Source: Terriglobia bacterium
GTDB lineage: Bacteria; Acidobacteriota; Terriglobia; Terriglobales; Acidobacteriaceae
Assembly: GCA_020073385.1 (NCBI GenBank)
Contig: JAIQFH010000034.1
Location: forward strand, 16,406-80,405
Reading direction: 5' to 3'
Length of the DNA stretch: 64,000 nt
Numbering within the stretch: position 1 is the first letter of the stretch; every line of letters begins with the position of its first letter. A model generated the notes under the pieces. It was not told the origin of the DNA. It saw only the letters and a program-made list of their open reading frames with translations, and searched no databases. Made by a program: the position numbers and the translations under genes. Positions 60,164-64,000 of this stretch are shown one piece after another.

Positions 60164-60879
60164 AGTGCAAAGCGATTCAAAAACGACAGCCAGCTCGAAA
60201 TCAGCGTGAACCGGCCAATGACCAGCAGCACACCCAGCGCAATCAGCAGCCCGCCCGAGGCTACTTCGAGCGCGTGCATGTGCGAGCGGAAGCGGCTGTA
60301 AAACTTAAGGAAGCGCTCCATCAGCAGCGACGTCATCAGGAACGGCACTGCCAACCCCAGCGAATACACTGCGAGCAGTAGGATCCCCTTCGCCAGCGTG
60401 TCCTGCTCGCTGGCCAGAGCCAGTATGGCGGTCAGAATCGGCCCCAGGCATGGCGTCCAGCCGAACGCAAAGGCGAATCCGATCACGAATGCCCCGAGCG
60501 GCGTGCTGCTGCCTTTCACGCTATGCAACCTCGCATCGGTGTAGAGCGCCTTGATCTTGAAAATGCCGGTGAGGTGGAGTCCGAAAATAATGATGATCAC
60601 CCCGGCGACCCGGGCCAGCGTGTGTTTGTACACTCCCAGGACTTGGCCGAGCCCCGTTGCGGCTGCTCCCAGCGCGATGAAAACGATGCTGAAACCCAGG
60701 ATGAATCCAACCGAATTCACCATAACCCGGCGCATGAGCTGCGACTGAGGAGACTTCAGTTCCTCGACACCGGCGCCCGACACCAGAGAGACATATCCCG
60801 GCACAAGTGGGAGAACACAGGGCGACAAAAACGAGATCAGGCCGGCGATAAAGGCCCCGGGAACAGTGGCATCAGTCAT
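60160..60879 (-). CDS. ccdA: Cytochrome c biogenesis protein CcdA
   Basis: 239 aa with six membrane helices. The two transport cysteines are in FLSPCVLPLVPGYVSLVSG and GWTPCLGPILTAIL, both followed by the conserved Pro. CcdA carries electrons from cytosolic thioredoxin to periplasmic thiol partners. Here it overlaps the TlpA-like gene by 4 nt, so the two are translated together. With the DsbD-alpha-like protein downstream this forms a split DsbD that keeps apocytochrome cysteines reduced. Confidence 0.95.
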   Translation of the reverse strand: MTDATVPGAFIAGLISFLSPCVLPLVPGYVSLVSGAGVEELKSPQSQLMRRVMVNSVGFILGFSIVFIALGAAATGLGQVLGVYKHTLARVAGVIIIIFGLHLTGIFKIKALYTDARLHSVKGSSTPLGAFVIGFAFAFGWTPCLGPILTAILALASEQDTLAKGILLLAVYSLGLAVPFLMTSLLMERFLKFYSRFRSHMHALEVASGGLLIALGVLLVIGRFTLISSWLSFLNRFAL

Positions 60880-60958
60880 TGGATTTATTGTACCTGCGGC
60901 ACGCGAGTCATCAGAAATAAGACGCGCGGAAAAGGATTTAGTTGCAGGATTCCGAAAG

Positions 60959-62011
60959 CTAGCGGCCTTTTGACTTAACTGGCTGATCCTGCTTCGTTGC
61001 CGGCGCCATCGCAGGCATCTGTTCCGGGGACTCCGCCAACTTATGCAAGACCTCCGTCGGCACCGTGGCCAGCAGCACAGCTCGGCTGTCTTGTTGCTTT
61101 ACCTGCAAACTATCGAACAATGCCTTCACGTCGGCATCCGTTCCGGGGGATCCAACCGACGCTTCGGCGCTGTGAAACAACTCCAGGAACACATTTGCCT
61201 TGTCGGCGATGACACGCGCATCTTCCTCACTGCCCGCCCACGCTTCGGCGCGAACGTGCAAAGCCGCCGTGCGAAAGGGCAGATGCAGCGGGTTGAAACT
61301 TGCGGAAATCACCACATCCGCGGGGTGAGGCAGGAAGTTGCTCAACCCACCGAGTTCGGGAGAGGACGGATCGAGGTGTGCCACCAGCCAGATCGGGCTG
61401 GCCAGCTGGACGTGTTTGTAATAGCGCCGCAGAAGAGCCGGACCTCCGAAAGGGGAGGCCAACCTCCGCGAGCGGTCCACCATACCCCGAATGACCGCCG
61501 GGTCGTCGTGGTTTGAGGCCGCGACCGCATCCACCCCCAGAATCGCAATCCGGAAGGTGCGACCGTAAATCGGAATCGTGAAGATGTTGACCGAGTCGTA
61601 ACTCTCGACCGACTTCGCCATCCGCTTGAAATATGCAACGCATTTATCGCTATCGAAGCGACCGATGAAGACCTCTGAAAACCGCGGCTCCGGCGCTTTC
61701 CCGCCTGTGCCCCCTCCGGGCCAAGTCTCCGGATAATGAATGGCAAACGCCACCGAGTCGAGATCACGCTCATAGTCGAAGCCGGTGTCCTGAATGAATT
61801 GCTCGTACTCCGGATCGTGGTTGACAGGGTTGAAGGGCTTGCCGTTCGTCCTGCGAACCCAGCTGTAATCGACGTAGAGAAATCCGTCGGCTCCCGGGAG
61901 GAGCCGTGCTGGCTCTGGAGGCGCATGCTTGCGCAACTGGACGGCGAGCACCACCGCCCCGGCGATAACGACAACCGCGAGAACGAGAGGAAGAGTGCGT
62001 CGTATTCGCAT
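60959..62011 (-). CDS. Membrane-anchored protein of unknown function, 350 aa
   Basis: 350 aa with a single N-terminal membrane helix (residues 6-24, LPLVLAVVVIAGAVVLAVQL). The rest is extracytoplasmic: LLPGADGFLYVDYSWVRRTNGKPFNPVNHDPEYEQFIQDTGFDYERDLDSVAFAIHYPE and repeated mixed alpha/beta segments (VFIGRFDSDKCVAYFKRMAKSVESYDSVNIFTIPIYGRTFRIAILG). The layout recalls DUF3352-like proteins but I do not claim membership. It is 80 bp upstream of ccdA on the same strand and may belong to the same transcript. Confidence 0.78.
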   Translation of the reverse strand: MRIRRTLPLVLAVVVIAGAVVLAVQLRKHAPPEPARLLPGADGFLYVDYSWVRRTNGKPFNPVNHDPEYEQFIQDTGFDYERDLDSVAFAIHYPETWPGGGTGGKAPEPRFSEVFIGRFDSDKCVAYFKRMAKSVESYDSVNIFTIPIYGRTFRIAILGVDAVAASNHDDPAVIRGMVDRSRRLASPFGGPALLRRYYKHVQLASPIWLVAHLDPSSPELGGLSNFLPHPADVVISASFNPLHLPFRTAALHVRAEAWAGSEEDARVIADKANVFLELFHSAEASVGSPGTDADVKALFDSLQVKQQDSRAVLLATVPTEVLHKLAESPEQMPAMAPATKQDQPVKSKGR

Positions 62012-62168
62012 GAAATGGGGCTAGGGCTGAAATAATAGCACTACGAGGCGTCCGTCCGGCTCGGTTGTTGCACCCCAACTTGGCCCTGTGGTACTTTATA
62101 TAATTGTCCCGGACATCTGGAAGGGATCCGTGGGATAAGTTTGCGCGGAGACGCGCCTTTCCCCAGTT

Positions 62169-62244
62169 GCTGGCGTAGCTCAGTCGGTAGAGCATCTGAT
62201 TTGTAATCAGAGGGTCGGGGGTTCGATTCCCTTCGCCAGCTCCA
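62169..62244 (+). tRNA. tRNA-Thr (TGT)
   Basis: Acceptor GCTGGCG/CGCCAGC, anticodon TGT at 62202-62204 in loop TTTGTAA, T arm GGGGGTTCGATTCCCTT, discriminator T and encoded CCA (62242-62244). Full cloverleaf, 76 nt. First of four tRNA genes leading to tuf, the same order as in the E. coli thr-tyr-gly-thr-tufB region. Confidence 0.97.
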
Positions 62245-62551
62245 GAGAACGAGCTCGACAGCGAGCATAGCAGCAGGAAGAGAGAAATTGTCCGGCAGGC
62301 GGCGGACTCCGTAGTAGCGGCGCAACAGGTTTTTCCAAAACGCACTCCATTCGGAACTTTTCCGGCGAGTAGTAATCTTCGCGGTGTCTTGTGCGCGACC
62401 TTGGTTTCCCTGTATTGCGAAAGTCAGTTTAGCGAAATTGAAGTGTGATTTGTGCTGCGTTTTGTCCGCAGGTTTTTCGAAGAGCGCCTGCGAATTTCAA
62501 ACGCGGTCTGCCGGACGAAGCGTGATCGGCCGCATCGCCCGAACGGTTTTT
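62245..62551. other. 307-bp spacer between tRNA-Thr and tRNA-Tyr, nothing recognised
   Basis: I see no RNA hairpin with a T-run, no repeat family and no convincing ORF; some open frames here are short and without domain content. Confidence 0.45.
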
Positions 62552-62640
62552 GCACAGGTGGGTGAGTGGTTAAAGCCGACAGACTGTAAATCTGTTCCTC
62601 CTAGCGAGGTACGGAGGTTCGAATCCTCCCCTGTGCACCA
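62552..62640 (+). tRNA. tRNA-Tyr (GTA)
   Basis: Acceptor GCACAGG/CCTGTGC with discriminator A and encoded CCA. Anticodon GTA at 62586-62588, and a long class II variable arm (TTCCTCCTAGCGAGGTAC) as expected for bacterial tRNA-Tyr. 89 nt including CCA. Confidence 0.97.
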
Positions 62641-62658
62641 GAGACTGTCCTTCGTGAG

Positions 62659-62721
62659 TACAAGCCGAAGGCTGAGCGTTAGCGAGGCCGTAGCCCTGAG
62701 CGCAGTCGAAGGGCTGCTGGC
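62659..62721. repeat. Dispersed repeat (GCCGAAGGCTGAGCG...CCCTGAGCGCAGTCGAAGGG)
   Basis: GTACAAGCCGAAGGCTGAGCG and GTAGCCCTGAGCGCAGTCGAAGGGC. A short block of the second half recurs inside the MBL gene. Lies between tRNA-Tyr and a small ORF. Confidence 0.65.
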
Positions 62722-62759
62722 AAAATCCTGAGCGTTCTTCGCGAAGGATCGAGTAAACA

Positions 62760-62963
62760 ATGAATCGCCTTGCGGCAGCCTTGATCGCCTACGCAGTGTT
62801 GGGAGTCCTGGCGTGGGTCACGATCAGCGATACGCGGGTTCGAGCGGTGCCGCTGGGAATTCTCGCGTTGTTCGCGGTCAAGTCGGTGTTGCGCCGTCAT
62901 GAGGTCATGCATCCCGACAAGGCCGAGGACGATGAGAGCAAGGATTTAGCTGAGAGCCGATAG
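62760..62963 (+). CDS. Small two-helix membrane protein, unknown
   Basis: 67 aa: MNRLAAALIAYAVLGVLAWVTISDTRVRAVPLGILALFAVKSVLRRHEVMHPDKAEDDESKDLAESR. Two hydrophobic helices (residues about 5-22 and 30-44) and an acidic tail. Located between tRNA-Tyr and tRNA-Thr in the tuf region. No family recognised; the pattern is coding-like but the gene is short. Confidence 0.6.
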   Translation: MNRLAAALIAYAVLGVLAWVTISDTRVRAVPLGILALFAVKSVLRRHEVMHPDKAEDDESKDLAESR

Positions 62964-62989
62964 CTGAAAGCTGGCGGCTGGTTTTGTGG

Positions 62990-63065
<76 letters not shown>

Positions 63066-63115
63066 GAATTTGTTCGGAACGTTTGCGGACTCAGTTTGGC
63101 GCACATGGTTTCGTG

Positions 63116-63178
63116 GAAGGGCGCGGCTTTAGCCGTGCCGCTGGGAGTCGAAACTGAAAGCGGCTTTAGCCGCTGAGG
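63116..63178. repeat. Dispersed repeat, family C
   Basis: GAAGGGCGCGGCTTTAGCCGTGCCG, about 20 bp spacer, then AGCGGCTTTAGCCGCTGAGG. Same two-hairpin design as the copy inside the MBL gene and the one before tuf. Confidence 0.9.
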
Positions 63179-63272
63179 TTTCAGGGCGGGAGTAACTTGA
63201 GGCGTTTTGCGGGCGTGAGCGGGAGCCCGCAGCCGAAATCCCGAGCGCAGTTTGCAAGGGATCTGCAATTGA

Positions 63273-63347
63273 GCGGGAGTAACTCAGTGGTAGAGTCACA
63301 GCCTTCCAAGCTGTTGGTCGCGGGTTCGATTCCCGTCTCCCGCTCCA
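63273..63347 (+). tRNA. tRNA-Gly (TCC)
   Basis: Acceptor GCGGGAG/CTCCCGC, discriminator T, CCA encoded at 63345-63347. Anticodon TCC at 63305-63307 in loop CTTCCAA. 75 nt. Confidence 0.97.
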
Positions 63348-63366
63348 GTGATTCTAACGTACGGGG

Positions 63367-63696
63367 ATGACAGTGACGTTCGAACAGGCTGCCATCAAGG
63401 TAGAGAAGACACAGGAATATTCCAGGCTACAGGCCGCGATCGAGCAGGCTTTCCAGCTTGAGAAGGTGGAACGGTTCCTGAAGCAGATGGACCGCAAGGG
63501 AATCCGCATACGCGACTTCGATGCGGTGCTGGCGCAGCGGGTTCTCGACGGAGAGACGGCGCAGAACTCGCAGCAGCTATATCAGTCGTTGACGGTTTCG
63601 GATCAGGCGCAGATGCGGGAGTTTTACCTGTCGAAGATCGAAAAGGTCGACGTCGCGCTGCGGCACAAATTTAAGAAGTTGTATCAGTATTACTGA
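63367..63696 (+). CDS. Conserved-looking hypothetical protein between tRNA-Gly and tuf
   Basis: 109 aa: helical, MTVTFEQAAIKVEKTQEYSRLQAAIEQAFQLEKVERFLKQMDRKGIRIRDFDAVLAQRVLDGETAQNSQQLYQSLTVSDQAQMREFYLSKIEKVDVALRHKFKKLYQYY. No signal peptide or named domain. It is placed 19 bp after tRNA-Gly and before tuf on the same strand, so it may be part of the tRNA-tuf transcript. Function unknown. Confidence 0.8.
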   Translation: MTVTFEQAAIKVEKTQEYSRLQAAIEQAFQLEKVERFLKQMDRKGIRIRDFDAVLAQRVLDGETAQNSQQLYQSLTVSDQAQMREFYLSKIEKVDVALRHKFKKLYQYY

Positions 63697-63704
63697 GAAG
63701 GTTT

Positions 63705-63768
63705 GAAAGGGCGCGGCTTCAGCCGGGCCGACCAGGCAATCATCAGACCGGGGCTTTAGCCCCTGAGG
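63705..63768. repeat. Dispersed repeat, family C, abutting the tuf ribosome-binding site
   Basis: GAAAGGGCGCGGCTTCAGCC, spacer, then GGGGCTTTAGCCCCTGAGG. The final GAGG (63765-63768) lies 7 nt before the tuf ATG, where the Shine-Dalgarno sequence is expected. Confidence 0.88.
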
Positions 63769-63775
63769 AACGGAA

Positions 63776-64000
63776 ATGGCGAAAGAGAAATTTGAGCGTA
63801 CAAAGCCGCACTGCAATGTAGGGACGATTGGTCACATCGATCATGGCAAGACGACGTTGACGGCGGCGATCACCAAGGTTCTGCAGAAGCACAATCCGAA
63901 GATTGTGTTCCGGTCGTTTGACTCGATCGACAACGCGCCGGAAGAGAAGGCGCGCGGCATCACGATCGCGACGGCGCACGTCGAGTACGAGACGGCGAAC
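63776..64000 (+). CDS. tuf: Elongation factor Tu, N-terminal part (3' end outside window)
   Basis: The frame runs to the window edge. [35 protein letters not shown] contains the P-loop G-x-I-D-H-G-K-T-T. The switch I segment [28 protein letters not shown] follows; T in ARGIT is the conserved Thr. EF-Tu delivers aminoacyl-tRNA to the ribosome. It lies at the end of the tRNA-Thr/Tyr/Thr/Gly cluster. Its ribosome site appears to derive from the family C repeat immediately upstream. Confidence 0.96.
   Translation, partial: MAKEKFERTKPHCNVGTIGHIDHGKTTLTAAITKVLQKHNPKIVFRSFDSIDNAPEEKARGITIATAHVEYETAN

Overview
The window is a 64 kb piece of a GC-rich (about 60%) diderm bacterial chromosome. It is mostly housekeeping and ordinary metabolic genes, and no prophage, transposase or CRISPR array is visible. 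LpxC implies an LPS outer membrane. The combination of a tRNA-Thr/Tyr/Thr/Gly-tuf cluster, NrfHA, several secreted amidohydrolases, a PadR plus membrane-protein pair and a very high density of short intergenic inverted repeats fits Acidobacteriota (Terriglobia-like soil bacteria). That assignment is inference from gene style, not from a marker comparison.

Layout. 0-13 kb: the 3' end of an EF-G gene, a secreted Q/R-rich protein, a DUF1152 protein, a metallo-beta-lactamase-fold hydrolase coupled to a frameshifted small exported protein, pirin, rsmI, a MmcQ/YjbR protein, an FmdB-type zinc ribbon, a DPP-IV peptidase, a coiled-coil/zinc-ribbon protein and an RlmI-like methyltransferase. 12.5-17.4 kb is a proteostasis block: hsp20 with a clear sigma70-type promoter, a nucleotidyltransferase/partner pair, clpB and a YqeY protein. 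18-21.4 kb has a class V aminotransferase and serA, probably serine metabolism. 21.5-31.9 kb has a site-2 protease with CBS domains, rsmD, RidA, GNAT, two amidohydrolases, CBS and DoxX proteins, a PadR regulator with its membrane partner, and a group II PLP decarboxylase. 32-46 kb has a B12-binding radical SAM enzyme behind a 21-bp palindrome, a hybrid histidine kinase divergent from a porin/cupredoxin pair, an alcohol dehydrogenase interrupted by an amber codon, an odd tRNA-like gene with a structured tail, gltX, a GGDEF/HD-GYP sensor and an SDR. 46-56 kb has lpxC, a PilZ protein, folK, HU, a Gfo/Idh oxidoreductase, glnS, a third amidohydrolase and a DsrE protein. 56.5-62 kb (minus strand) is a respiratory ammonification module: CcdA, a TlpA-like thioredoxin and a DsbD-alpha-like protein (thiol reduction for haem attachment), followed by nrfH-nrfA. 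62-64 kb has four tRNA genes leading into tuf.

Two things stand out. First, the tRNA-like gene at 39722-39794 lacks the encoded CCA that the other four tRNA genes carry and has C37 next to a GTC anticodon. It is followed, before a strong terminator, by a hairpin whose loop is complementary to its whole anticodon loop and by a 16-nt segment perfectly complementary to its anticodon arm. This looks like a self-antisense tRNA-like RNA and I know of no described class that matches it. Second, several families of imperfect inverted repeats fill most intergenic gaps. They have altered genes: one sits in frame inside a hydrolase gene, two supply stop codons, one forms the C-terminus of FolK and one appears to supply the ribosome-binding site of tuf.
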